The position numbers were made by a program, and so were the translations under genes. A model generated the notes under the pieces. It did not search any database and was not told the origin of the DNA. It was given only the letters and a program-made list of their open reading frames with translations. From the NCBI RefSeq assembly GCF_002855495.1, contig NZ_PKRO01000004.1, forward strand, positions 1 through 64,000: 64,000 bases of DNA, given 5' to 3'. Source of the stretch: Porphyrobacter sp. TH134 (GTDB lineage: Bacteria > Pseudomonadota > Alphaproteobacteria > Sphingomonadales > Sphingomonadaceae). Positions 46,484 to 54,828 of the stretch are shown piece by piece. Each line of letters opens with the position of its first letter. Positions within the stretch are counted from its first letter, which is position 1.

Positions 46484-47569
46484 TCACAGCAACCGCAATT
46501 GGCCACCCGTCTCGGGCGCCTGAAACCGGGAACAATCGAGCGCGAAGCGGGCCTTCCCGATCCCCGCCCGGCGGCACGCGAGTTTGAACCGCGCCCGGAT
46601 CAGATCGGCCCAGACGCCTTGCGGGTTGAAGCGGCTGTGAAAGTTCGGATCATTATCGCGGCCCCCGCGCATGTCGCGCACGATGCTCATCACCTTCCCC
46701 GCACGGTCGGGGTAGTGGACGGCGAGCCATTCGCGGAACAAGGGCGCGACTTCGTGGGGCAAGCGCAGCGGGATCCAATTGACGCTTTGGACCCCCCGCT
46801 GCGCGACTTCAGCGACAATACTTTCGATAAAATCGTCGGTAATCGCCGGGATGATCGGTGAGATCGAGCAATGCACCTGCACGCCGAGGTCCACCAACCG
46901 GCCCAGCGCCGCCAGTCGTTTGGCCGGCGCAGCGCAGCGCGGTTCAAGCTTGGCTGACAGGATGGGGTCAAGGCTCGTCACCGAAATCGACACCGCCACC
47001 AGCTGTTCGCGCGCCAGTTCCGCCAGCAGGTCGGCATCATCCAGCACCCGGTCCGATTTGGTGGTGATCGTGACGGGGTGGCGTGTTTCAAGGCAGAGTT
47101 CGAGGATTTGGCGCGTGATCCGGTAATCCCGCTCGATCGGCTGATAGGGATCGGTGTTGGTGCCCATGGCGATGGGCTTGGGCCGGTATCCCCGCTTGGC
47201 CAGCGTCGCCCTGAGCAAGGCGGCGGCACCGGGTTTGGCAAACAGCTTCGTTTCGAAATCAAGACCTGGCGACAGGTCGTGATAGGCGTGGGTGGGCCGG
47301 GCGAAGCAATAGACGCAGCCATGCTCGCACCCGCGATAGCCATTCACCGAGCGGTCGAACGGCACATCGGGCGATTGGTTGAAAGTGAGGATCGATTTGG
47401 GGCGCTCTTCGGTCACGGTGGTGCGAAGTTTGACCGGCGGGCCGTCCAGCATCTGAACATGATCGCGCCAGTCACCATCGACCTCGCGGCTTGCCAGCCC
47501 GAAGCGGGTGGGCACCGCCGCCGATTGTGCGCCGCGTCCTTTTAGGCCCGAATGTTTCACGTGGAACAT
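46484..47569 (-). CDS. SPL-like radical SAM protein (PA0069 family)
   Basis: A 361-residue radical SAM protein with the cluster motif CEHGCVYC (Cys81, Cys85, Cys88). The N-terminal GRGAQSAAVPTRFGLASREV is typical of the PA0069/SplB-like family. MGTNTDPYQPIERDYR and ITTKSDRVLDDADLL belong to the TIM barrel. Family function is not established; distant relatives repair spore photoproduct. The start ATG lies in a parS palindrome, so the first six residues MFHVKH are encoded by a ParB binding site. Confidence 0.88.
   Translation of the reverse strand: MFHVKHSGLKGRGAQSAAVPTRFGLASREVDGDWRDHVQMLDGPPVKLRTTVTEERPKSILTFNQSPDVPFDRSVNGYRGCEHGCVYCFARPTHAYHDLSPGLDFETKLFAKPGAAALLRATLAKRGYRPKPIAMGTNTDPYQPIERDYRITRQILELCLETRHPVTITTKSDRVLDDADLLAELAREQLVAVSISVTSLDPILSAKLEPRCAAPAKRLAALGRLVDLGVQVHCSISPIIPAITDDFIESIVAEVAQRGVQSVNWIPLRLPHEVAPLFREWLAVHYPDRAGKVMSIVRDMRGGRDNDPNFHSRFNPQGVWADLIRARFKLACRRAGIGKARFALDCSRFQAPETGGQLRLL
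47553..47568. other. parS (ParB binding) site
   Basis: TGTTTCACGTGGAACA matches the bacterial parS consensus (TGTTNCACGTGNAACA) at all fixed positions. It overlaps the start codon of the minus-strand radical SAM gene. Chromosomal parS sites usually cluster near the replication origin, so this window may be origin-proximal. parA and parB are not in the window. Confidence 0.88.
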
Positions 47570-47634
47570 TTACGGAACATTGCGGCGCTTCGCAACCCTC
47601 GTCAACCCGCCGCCAGCGAGGGGCAGGATTGCGG

Positions 47635-48165
47635 CTAAACCTCGCGCAATCGCGGCATCAGTTCGACGAAGTTGCAGGGCCGGTTGCGGCTGTCGAGTTG
47701 CTCCGCCAGAATTCCGTCCCAGCCATCCTTCACCGCGCCGTTCGAGCCGGGCAGTGCGAAGATATAGGTGCCGCGCGCCACCACGGCGCAGGCGCGGGAC
47801 TGAACTGTGCTGGTGCCGATGGACGTGTAGCTGAGCCAGCGGAACAGTTCGCCAAAGCCGGGAATATCGCGCGCGTCCTTGACCATCGCCAGTGCTTCGG
47901 GCGTGACATCGCGGCCTGTCAGCCCCGTGCCGCCGGTGCTGACGATGGCGTCGATGGCGGGATCATCGATCCATGCCTCGAACTGCGCGGCCAGCACCGC
48001 GGCGTCATCTTTCACGATTGCGCGCGCCGCCAGCCGGTGCCCTGCGCCCGTTACCCTGGCGGCCAGAATGTCGCCGGATGTGTCGGTATCCGGTGTGCGC
48101 GTGTCGGAAACGGTCAAAACAGCGATGTTGATCGGCTTGAAAACCCGGCTCTCGTCAATCGCCAC
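47635..48165 (-). CDS. moaB: Molybdenum cofactor biosynthesis protein MoaB
   Basis: MoaB/MogA-family protein for molybdopterin adenylylation or related steps. The 176-residue product has INIAVLTVSDTRTPDTDTSG, VSTGGTGLTGRDVTPEA and FALPGSNGAVKDGWDGIL, the hallmarks of the MoCF fold. The GTG start at 48165 has GGGGAG 9 bases upstream, within the 15-base gap after the transglycosylase gene. No other moa genes are nearby. Confidence 0.93.
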   Translation of the reverse strand: MAIDESRVFKPINIAVLTVSDTRTPDTDTSGDILAARVTGAGHRLAARAIVKDDAAVLAAQFEAWIDDPAIDAIVSTGGTGLTGRDVTPEALAMVKDARDIPGFGELFRWLSYTSIGTSTVQSRACAVVARGTYIFALPGSNGAVKDGWDGILAEQLDSRNRPCNFVELMPRLREV

Positions 48166-48180
48166 GCTGCGTATCTCCCC

Positions 48181-49995
48181 TCAAGGCTCCAAGCGGGCCG
48201 AGCGGGTCGTAGCAGCGCGCGGAAACTCCGGCCAGCGCCCTTGTGCCAGCGCGCGGCGGCTGGGCGAGGCGACCCCGGCAGCACGCTCGTACATCCAGTA
48301 ATTGCGCATCACGATGGCGACATAGCCGCGCGTTTCCCAATAGGGGATCGATTCCATCCAGAGCAGCGGATCGTTCTGGTCGTTGATCTCGAAGTTCCAG
48401 CGCCCGATCGGGGTCAGGCCTGCGTTATAGGCCGCCATGATCTTGGGCAGTGTGCCGCCGGTCGCTGGGGAATCGCGCAGCATTTCCAGATGCCGCTGGC
48501 CATAGGCAAGATTGACCTGCGGATCGTTCAAATCCTCGTAGCTCGCACCAAGGCTCAGGCGGCCGGAATGGTCGCGCGCTGTGCCCGGCATGATCTGCAT
48601 CAACCCGCGGGCATTGGCCGGGCTGACGGCCGCGGCGCGGAAGTTCGATTCCTGCAAGGCATGGGCAAAGGCCAGCGCAGGGTCGACCTGCCATCCGCCC
48701 ACCGGCTGCCAATAGGCCACCGGGAAGCGCAGCGCGGGATCGCTGGTGGTGCCGTAAGGGGCATTGTGAGCCATGAAGAGCTGGGTTGAAGGCAGGCCCA
48801 GTTCCCGCGCCAGCCGGGCCAGCGCGCCATATTGCGATGCCAGACCGATACGGGCCTCGTGGCGCAAAACCTCGTCAGCCAGCGCCGGGCGGCCGATTTC
48901 CATCAGGGCGACCGCGACCTGCACATTGCGCCGCTGGGACAGCTGCGCCCAATCGGCCCGGTCAAAGGGTTGGGGCGGGGCATGGGCCGGCAGTTCGATG
49001 CCAAGCTGATCGGCGGCGAGCATGCCGTACAATGTCTCATGCAGCTGCGCGGCGGCTGAAAGATGCTGCTGGGCGAGTTCCGGCTCGCGGCAGCGCACGG
49101 CCGCGCGGTGCGCCCAGTAATGCCCGGCAGCGGCCAGTTCGACATTGGAGGCCCGGCTGGCCACCCGTCCGAAAGCGTCCCCGGCCAAGGAGCAATATCC
49201 CATCCGCCAAGCCGAAAGCCCTTCGACCCACGCGCCTTCGGCCACCCATTCGCCCGATCCGTCCGCCACTGTCCGGGCCAGTTCCAGCCCGGCGGTGTCG
49301 TTGTTTTCGATGTAATAGCTCCACGCCACCCGCTGGCGCCATTCCGCGCGCGCATCGCCCGACAGCATCGGATCGACCTCTGCCAGCAAGCGGTGGGCTT
49401 CGGCAGGATTATCCGCCTTGATCGCTTCAAGAATGGCGCTGGCGGTGGCCGCTGGCATGGTGCCATCATTGACCCCGCGTGGCTGGATCCGCTTGGGCGC
49501 ATAGGGCTGGCGCGCAAAGCCCTGTTCGCGCGGCAAGGCGGGCAGGGCGGCAAGCCCGCGTTTGGCGCCCATGCGCACCAGCTGTTCGGCCTGCGGCAGA
49601 TCGGTGCCGGCGTTGAACCACGCCGCGATCTGCTCGGCTGTGACTTTGGGGCTATTGGCGTGGGTGTAATATTCTGCCTGTGCGGCCTGTGTCAGTAGGC
49701 CGCTCGGCTGCTGGGCGAGCAGGCTTTCGACCAGCGCCCATTGCTGGGTATCAATCGCCGCGAAGACCTGGCGGTAATGCGCCTGTTCTTCGGGCGTCAG
49801 CACGCGCGTGATCGCCCGCTCGGCCGGTACGGCGCCGTTCCAGCGCGCGACCAGATCACCGGCGGCCAGATCACTGGAGGATTGTCTTGCTTGCGCGGCG
49901 GCCGGGGCGTGGAGAGCCATGCCCGCCAACACCATCGCGACCAAAGCCGTGCCTGAGCGTTGCTTGAGGCTGTGCCTCAAACCGTGGCTGACCAT
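48181..49995 (-). CDS. Soluble lytic transglycosylase
   Basis: A 604-residue Slt-type murein hydrolase cleaving the MurNAc-GlcNAc bond to leave 1,6-anhydro ends. A signal peptide (ALVAMVLAGMALHAPAAAQA) precedes a long helical superhelix. The C-terminal catalytic domain has HALQESNFRAAAVSPANARG with the catalytic Glu, and LMQIMPGTARDHSGRL. GGTLPKIMAAYNAGLTPIGR is the family motif 3. The ATG at 49995 is favoured by GGAG 9 bases upstream. It overlaps the upstream UDG-like gene by 19 bases. Confidence 0.92.
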   Translation of the reverse strand: MVSHGLRHSLKQRSGTALVAMVLAGMALHAPAAAQARQSSSDLAAGDLVARWNGAVPAERAITRVLTPEEQAHYRQVFAAIDTQQWALVESLLAQQPSGLLTQAAQAEYYTHANSPKVTAEQIAAWFNAGTDLPQAEQLVRMGAKRGLAALPALPREQGFARQPYAPKRIQPRGVNDGTMPAATASAILEAIKADNPAEAHRLLAEVDPMLSGDARAEWRQRVAWSYYIENNDTAGLELARTVADGSGEWVAEGAWVEGLSAWRMGYCSLAGDAFGRVASRASNVELAAAGHYWAHRAAVRCREPELAQQHLSAAAQLHETLYGMLAADQLGIELPAHAPPQPFDRADWAQLSQRRNVQVAVALMEIGRPALADEVLRHEARIGLASQYGALARLARELGLPSTQLFMAHNAPYGTTSDPALRFPVAYWQPVGGWQVDPALAFAHALQESNFRAAAVSPANARGLMQIMPGTARDHSGRLSLGASYEDLNDPQVNLAYGQRHLEMLRDSPATGGTLPKIMAAYNAGLTPIGRWNFEINDQNDPLLWMESIPYWETRGYVAIVMRNYWMYERAAGVASPSRRALAQGRWPEFPRAATTRSARLEP

Positions 49996-50792
49996 TCGAT
50001 CCATCTCCGCCAAAACCGGGCTTTCAGCCGGGGCACGTGCAACATTGCGTCGAGCGTTTCGCTCACCATGACCGGAGTGTTAACCACACCACGGTTGAAC
50101 TTGCGTAAATGCTCGTCCTTAACAGGCGTTAAGAAAGCGGCGAGATCGGTGCCGAAAGCGAGAATTTTCTGCGGCTGTGCCAGCGCCATGTGATGCGCCA
50201 GCACGGCATCCATCCCGCTGGCTGCGATCGCCGCCAGATCGGCCATCGGGGTATGCGTGGGCAAGGCGCTGGCAATGTAGACCGCGCTCTCGTCCAGCCC
50301 CAGCGCGCCAAGGATATTCCCGAGCAAACGCCCCTGCGGACCGGATAGCAGGCGATCGTGATCGGCAGCTTCGGGCTGAGGCACGAGCACCATGAGCGCG
50401 GCCCCGGCAAGCCCGCGCGGCGCAATCCGGGGAAAACCGCGCGCGGTCTCCAGCCCCGGCGCGGTCATCCACCATTGCCGGAACGCGGGCAGATCGGCTG
50501 GCGGCGAATCGCCCAGCAGATCGCGCGGCGGCGGCGCGGCCGGATTCGGGCCGGGCGCTTCGGAATCAACACTCTGGCGCGCTTCATCATTGGCGGCGCG
50601 GCGGGCAGCGCCGGTGCTGGCGCGCTCTGCCGCGGTCTTGCCGGATTGCGGCGCCGTTCCCGCCGCCGCCAGCCCGGCCTCGGCCAACAGCGCCGTAGCG
50701 TCATCGGTGAACTCGCAATCCACCCCGGCCGCCTGCCACCAGGCAAGCGCCGCTTCAAATTCGCGCGCGATCGTCAGCTCGGGCCGGGTCAT
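49977..50792 (-). CDS. Uracil-DNA glycosylase superfamily-like protein
   Basis: The 271-residue protein has a disordered Pro/Ala-rich N-terminal half. Its C-terminal half resembles UDG families 4 and 5: ALMVLVPQPEAADHDRLLSG, GPQGRLLGNILGALGLDES, YIASALPTHTPM and QPQKILAFGTDLAAFL. The [4Fe-4S] cysteines of family 4/5 enzymes are missing: only one Cys occurs (VDCEF). The usual GxxPG start motif reads PQPEA. It is therefore likely a divergent or inactive member. It is coupled to the lytic transglycosylase by overlap. Confidence 0.65.
   Translation of the reverse strand: MTRPELTIAREFEAALAWWQAAGVDCEFTDDATALLAEAGLAAAGTAPQSGKTAAERASTGAARRAANDEARQSVDSEAPGPNPAAPPPRDLLGDSPPADLPAFRQWWMTAPGLETARGFPRIAPRGLAGAALMVLVPQPEAADHDRLLSGPQGRLLGNILGALGLDESAVYIASALPTHTPMADLAAIAASGMDAVLAHHMALAQPQKILAFGTDLAAFLTPVKDEHLRKFNRGVVNTPVMVSETLDAMLHVPRLKARFWRRWIEWSATV
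50005..50008 (-). promoter_or_regulatory. Ribosome binding site fixing the transglycosylase start
   Basis: GGAG on the minus strand lies 9 bases before the ATG at 49995, inside the UDG-like coding region. It favours this start over a TTG at 50013 and an ATG at 50004. Confidence 0.6.
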
Positions 50793-50929
50793 TGGGGGGT
50801 CATTGCGATGTCATGCTATCCATCGCGGGTCTTGACTGTCTGCGAGGGTGTTAGCAAGTGGACAGATAAGCCATATCGCCAGACTGTGTGGTCCGCGCGG
50901 CAGAACCAACAAGGATCAGGAAAGCTTCG

Positions 50930-52576
50930 ATGAGCGAACGTGAATCAATGCCCTGCGATGTCGTGATTGTCGGCGGCGGGGTCGCGGGCCTCGCCGCGGC
51001 GATCAGGCTCAAGCAGATCAATGCCGAGCTTGAAGTCATCGTGCTCGAAAAGGGCTCGGAAATCGGCGCGCACATCCTGTCGGGCGCGGTGGTCGATCCC
51101 AAGGCGCTCGATGAACTTCTGCCGGAATGGCGCGAACAAGGGTGCCCGATGGCCCAGACCCCGGTGACCGATAACTGGCACTGGGTGCTCTCGAAGACCG
51201 GCAAATCCTCGCTCCCCCATGCGATCATGCCGCCGCTGATGAGCAACCACGGCTGCTACACGGGCAGCCTCGGCAATCTGGCGCGCTGGCTCGCCGAACA
51301 GGCCGAGGGGCTGGGCGTGATGGTGTTCCCGGGCTTCCCGGCAGCCGAAGTCATGTTCGACGAAGAGGGCCGCGTCGCCGGCGTCATCACGCAGGACATG
51401 GGCGTGGCCGCCGATGGCAGCCACAAGGGCGATTACCAGCCCGGCATGGAAATCCACGCCAAGTATACCCTGTTTGCCGAGGGCGCTCGCGGCAACCTGA
51501 CCAAGCTGATGAAGGCGCGCTTCGATCTGGAAGCGAACTGCCAGCCGCAGGTTTACGGCCTCGGCATCAAGGAATTGTGGGACATCGATCCCAAGAAGCA
51601 CAAGCCGGGCCGCGTGATCCACACGCAGGGCTGGCCGCTCACCGAAAGCGACAGCTGGGGCGGGGGCTTCCTCTACCATCAGGCGAACGGGCAGGTCGCT
51701 TTGGGCTTCGTCACCGCGCTCGATTACAAGAACCCCTGGGTCTCGCCCTATCAGGAATTCCAGCGCTGGAAGAACCACCCGGCGATCCGCGAATATCTCG
51801 AAGGCGGCAAGCGCGTTTCCTACGGCGCGCGCGCGATCAACGAGGGCGGCTGGCAGTCGGTGCCCAAGCTCGCCTTCCCCGGCGGCGCATTGATCGGCTG
51901 CGCGGCGGGCTTTGTGAACGTGCCCCGCATCAAGGGCAGCCACACCGCGATGAAAAGCGGGATGCTGGCGGCCGAGAGCATCGCTGCGGCGGTGGCGGCA
52001 GGTCATGAAAAGACCGAGCTGATGGATTACGACGCGGCTGTGCGTTCCAGCTGGATCGCCGACGAATTGAAGGTCGTCCAGAACGCCGAACCTGCGGTCG
52101 CCAAGTTCGGCGGCGATATCGGCACGGTGCTCGCGGGCATCGACATGTGGATGCGCACGCTGAAGATCGGCCTGCCGATTGCGATGAAGCACCACGCGGA
52201 CTACACCAACACGGGCCGCGCCGATCTCTACCCCAAGATCGATTACCCCAAGCCCGATGGTGTCATCACCTTCGACCGCCTCACCAACGTCGCCTACAGC
52301 TACACCAACCATGCCGAAGACCAGCCCTGCCACTTGCAAGTGAAGGACCTGGAGCTTCAGAAGGTGAGCGAACTCGGGGTCTTCGGTGGGCCGTCCGCAC
52401 GCTATTGTCCGGCAGGGGTCTATGAATGGCTGACCGACGCGGCTGGCGAGCCCAAGTTCCAGATCAACTCGCAGAACTGCGTCCACTGCAAGACCTGCGA
52501 CATCAAGGACCCCAACCAGAACATCAACTGGGTGACGCCCGAAGGCGGCGGCGGGCCGAATTATCCGAATATGTGA
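50930..52576 (+). CDS. Electron-transfer flavoprotein-ubiquinone oxidoreductase
   Basis: ETF-QO passes electrons from ETF, reduced by acyl-CoA dehydrogenases, to ubiquinone. The 548-residue protein has the FAD fold VVIVGGGVAGLAAAIRLK and GSEIGAHILSGAVVDP. The C-terminal [4Fe-4S] domain has CPAGVYEW and NCVHCKTCDIKDPNQNINW. The ATG at 50930 has AAGGA upstream. It pairs logically with the acyl-CoA ligase 6 kb away in fatty-acid oxidation. The next gene overlaps its stop by one base. Confidence 0.95.
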   Translation: MSERESMPCDVVIVGGGVAGLAAAIRLKQINAELEVIVLEKGSEIGAHILSGAVVDPKALDELLPEWREQGCPMAQTPVTDNWHWVLSKTGKSSLPHAIMPPLMSNHGCYTGSLGNLARWLAEQAEGLGVMVFPGFPAAEVMFDEEGRVAGVITQDMGVAADGSHKGDYQPGMEIHAKYTLFAEGARGNLTKLMKARFDLEANCQPQVYGLGIKELWDIDPKKHKPGRVIHTQGWPLTESDSWGGGFLYHQANGQVALGFVTALDYKNPWVSPYQEFQRWKNHPAIREYLEGGKRVSYGARAINEGGWQSVPKLAFPGGALIGCAAGFVNVPRIKGSHTAMKSGMLAAESIAAAVAAGHEKTELMDYDAAVRSSWIADELKVVQNAEPAVAKFGGDIGTVLAGIDMWMRTLKIGLPIAMKHHADYTNTGRADLYPKIDYPKPDGVITFDRLTNVAYSYTNHAEDQPCHLQVKDLELQKVSELGVFGGPSARYCPAGVYEWLTDAAGEPKFQINSQNCVHCKTCDIKDPNQNINWVTPEGGGGPNYPNM

Positions 52577-53082
52577 TGGGGAGCGTCGAGCGATCTTGTG
52601 AGTGCTCGACGCTCGGTGACTTCGCCGTCGTCGGCATGGGCGGCGATGGGCGGGACGAGCGCGTCTTTTCGACTTTGATGGAAATTGCAAAGCATGGCGG
52701 CGATGCATGGTGGCTCTACGCATCCCGCTGCTCGGCATGCGGCCAAGACTGGATGATCGCTCAGGAAGAGCGCATCCACGACAACTTCTATTTTAAGCGC
52801 CTTACGGCTGGCGAGTTGAAGATGATCGAGGAGCAGGGGGCATGGCCGCCGGATTTCGTGCGGTTCGAGGACGTAATCAGGCTCGGCCCCGATCACGGGC
52901 AAGTCGCCCGGTTCTTCGACACCAATGATCTCACCGACACCGTGAAGGAACTCATGGAAGTGCGTTCTGACATTTCGGCACGCGAGATCGCCTACATGTT
53001 CGTGTTGTCGGAGCCTGAGGCTGAAAGACTGATGGATCGTGCTGCACGCATGAGCTGGAAGCAGCTTCGTCCTTTCGCATGA
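52576..53082 (+). CDS. Unknown protein with CxC and CxxC motifs
   Basis: A 168-residue protein starting at an ATG that overlaps the ETF-QO stop by one base, and ending in ATGA shared with ispE. I do not recognise a family. A CEC near the N-terminus and CSAC (in YASRCSACGQDWMIAQEER) could bind zinc. The central part (RLTAGELKMIEEQGAWPPDF) and the C-terminal helices (VKELMEVRSDISAREIAYMF) look globular and well conserved in composition. It shows no signal peptide. Base composition is somewhat lower in G+C than its neighbours. Confidence 0.7.
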   Translation: MGSVERSCECSTLGDFAVVGMGGDGRDERVFSTLMEIAKHGGDAWWLYASRCSACGQDWMIAQEERIHDNFYFKRLTAGELKMIEEQGAWPPDFVRFEDVIRLGPDHGQVARFFDTNDLTDTVKELMEVRSDISAREIAYMFVLSEPEAERLMDRAARMSWKQLRPFA

Positions 53083-53978
53083 GTACAATTGAAACCGCCT
53101 ACGCCAAGATCAACCTTGCGCTGCATGTCCGCAGGCGAAGGGAGGACGGGTATCACGAGCTTGAGACGCTGTTCGCCTTCGTCGATGCGGGCGATGTGCT
53201 GAGCGCCGCGCCTGCCGCGCAGGACAGTCTGCATGTGGTGGGCGAGTTCTCGGGATTGCTCGGTTCCAATCTCCCTTCCCCCCGGGGAAGGGCCGGGGAT
53301 GGGGGCTCCGCCCTATCGTCTGCCGAGCCCCCACCCCCAGCCCCTCCCCAAGGGGAGGGGAGCGTCTTGGACAATCTCGTCGCCCGCGCGCTCAACGCTC
53401 TCCCTCGCCCCCAAGGCCTTGCAGTGACGCTGGAGAAGAACCTGCCCGTCGCGGCTGGCCTTGGGGGCGGCTCAGCGGATGCAGGCGCGGTGTTCCGGAT
53501 GGTCGAGGCGCTGCACGGCCTGCCGGAGGACTGGCAGGCTCGCGCCGCAAAGCTGGGCGCAGATGTGCCTGCCTGCGTGCTCAGCCGCACCCATATCGGG
53601 CTGGGCACCGGCACCGAGCACTTGGAGGTCGAGGACGACCTTGCCGGAACCCCCGTCCTGCTGGTCAACCCGCGCGTGCCGCTCAGCACCGGGCCGGTGT
53701 TCAAGGCGTGGGACGGCGAGGATCGAGGGGCATTGCCGCAAGGCCCGGCGTCCAAGATCGCAAGGGAGGGGCGCAATGACCTTGAAAACCCCGCCATTTC
53801 GCTCTGCCCGGTGATCGCCGATGTGTTGGCGGCACTGGCCGAGACCAAGCCGTGGCTCGCACGGATGTCGGGCTCGGGCGCGACCTGTTTTGCGCTCTAC
53901 GACACCGCCGAGGCCCGCGATGTGGCAGCGGCAGCGATGCCGTCTGGCTGGTGGACGATGGCGGGGCGACTACGGTGA
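53079..53978 (+). CDS. ispE: 4-diphosphocytidyl-2-C-methyl-D-erythritol kinase IspE
   Basis: IspE phosphorylates CDP-methylerythritol in the MEP isoprenoid pathway. The 299-residue GHMP kinase has AYAKINLALHVRRRREDGYH, the ATP loop LPVAAGLGGGSADAGAVFRM, and the C-terminal MSGSGATCFALYDT. Residues 64-94 (NLPSPRGRAGDGGSALSSAE and PPPPAPPQGEG) are translated from a palindromic repeat element inserted in frame, between the hydrophobic N-terminal strand region and DNLVARAL. The frame is preserved, so the protein may still work, with an added loop. Confidence 0.93.
   Translation: MSTIETAYAKINLALHVRRRREDGYHELETLFAFVDAGDVLSAAPAAQDSLHVVGEFSGLLGSNLPSPRGRAGDGGSALSSAEPPPPAPPQGEGSVLDNLVARALNALPRPQGLAVTLEKNLPVAAGLGGGSADAGAVFRMVEALHGLPEDWQARAAKLGADVPACVLSRTHIGLGTGTEHLEVEDDLAGTPVLLVNPRVPLSTGPVFKAWDGEDRGALPQGPASKIAREGRNDLENPAISLCPVIADVLAALAETKPWLARMSGSGATCFALYDTAEARDVAAAAMPSGWWTMAGRLR
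53271..53361. repeat. Composite palindromic repeat inserted in ispE
   Basis: Hairpin 1 is CCCTTCCCC/GGGGAAGGG (53273-53281, 53284-53292). Hairpin 2 is CCCCTCCCC/GGGGAGGGG (53341-53349, 53352-53360). Between them GGGGGCTC faces GAGCCCCC, so the whole 90-base block can fold as nested stems. It is open in the ispE frame. Confidence 0.88.
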
Positions 53979-53994
53979 GGGCGCCTCCCAACAC

Positions 53995-54059
53995 CCGTTC
54001 GTGTCGAGCAAAGTCGAGACACCAGAGCACGGCCTCTCGACTACGCTCGAGGCGAACGG
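53995..54059. repeat. Inverted repeat between ispE and the amidohydrolase gene
   Basis: CCGTTCGTGTCGAGCAAAGT followed by CGAGACAC (53995-54022) faces TCTCGACTACGCTCGAGGCG followed by AACGG (ending 54059). This is the TCTCGACTACGCTCGA-type repeat commonly dispersed in sphingomonads. It occupies most of the 91-base gap between the two genes. Confidence 0.85.
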
Positions 54060-54069
54060 CGGTCGGGAC

Positions 54070-54786
54070 ATGAACGAAGTCTTCCGCCAAATCGGCGCGC
54101 CCGCTCCCGGCGGCATCGTGCTGGTCGCCGACCACGCCTCCAATGCCGTTCCCGCCGACATCACCCTCGGCATCCCCGAGCATCTGCTCCACGAACACAT
54201 CGCCATTGATATCGGCACCGCCGCGATCGCCGAGCGGCTGGCGCAGGACCATGCCATCCCCGCGCATATCGCCGCCGTCAGCCGCCTGGTCTGCGATCTC
54301 AACCGCGAGGAAACCGCCCCCGGCCTCGTCCCCGAAACCAGCGATGGGCACCCGATCCCCGGCAATGTCGGCGCAGACAGGGAAGGGCGGCTCGGCCGCT
54401 TCCACCGTCCCTATCACACCGCGCTGGAGCAATGGCTGGAGGCTGCCGAGCCTGCGCTGATCCTCTCGCTCCACAGCTTCACCCCGCGCCTCGCCAGCCG
54501 TGACGAGCCGCGCCCGTGGCAGGTCGGCGTGCTCTACAACCAGGACGATCGCGCCGCGCGCATCGCCATCCCGCTGCTCGTCGCCGAGGGGCTGCATGTG
54601 GGCGACAACCTCCCCTATTCGGGGCGCGATCTCAACTACACGATGAACCGCCATGCCGAAGCGGCGGGCCGTCCTTATCTTGGCGTGGAACTCCGGCAGG
54701 ATCTCACCCAGACCGCTGAGGATCACACGCGCTGGGCCGCGCTTCTGGCAAAAATTGCGCAAAGGGTTGCGTCAGCGCTTGGCTAG
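54070..54786 (+). CDS. N-formylglutamate amidohydrolase-family protein
   Basis: A 238-residue zinc amidohydrolase-like protein. VLVADHASNAVPAD, SRLVCDLNREETAPGLVPE and LILSLHSFTPRLASRDEP match the N-formylglutamate amidohydrolase family; NRHAEAAGRPYLGVELRQDL follows. HutG-type enzymes act in histidine breakdown, but no hut genes are here, so another N-acyl amino acid may be the substrate. The ATG at 54070 lies 10 bases after a palindromic repeat. Confidence 0.85.
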   Translation: MNEVFRQIGAPAPGGIVLVADHASNAVPADITLGIPEHLLHEHIAIDIGTAAIAERLAQDHAIPAHIAAVSRLVCDLNREETAPGLVPETSDGHPIPGNVGADREGRLGRFHRPYHTALEQWLEAAEPALILSLHSFTPRLASRDEPRPWQVGVLYNQDDRAARIAIPLLVAEGLHVGDNLPYSGRDLNYTMNRHAEAAGRPYLGVELRQDLTQTAEDHTRWAALLAKIAQRVASALG

Positions 54787-54828
54787 AGGCAGGGGACGTT
54801 ACGCAAAACGCCGCAATCGGGAAATCTT

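Noticed and set aside
50945..52738. 597-codon frame antisense to ETF-QO
   Set aside because: Shadow frame; ETF-QO is complete with its Fe-S domain.
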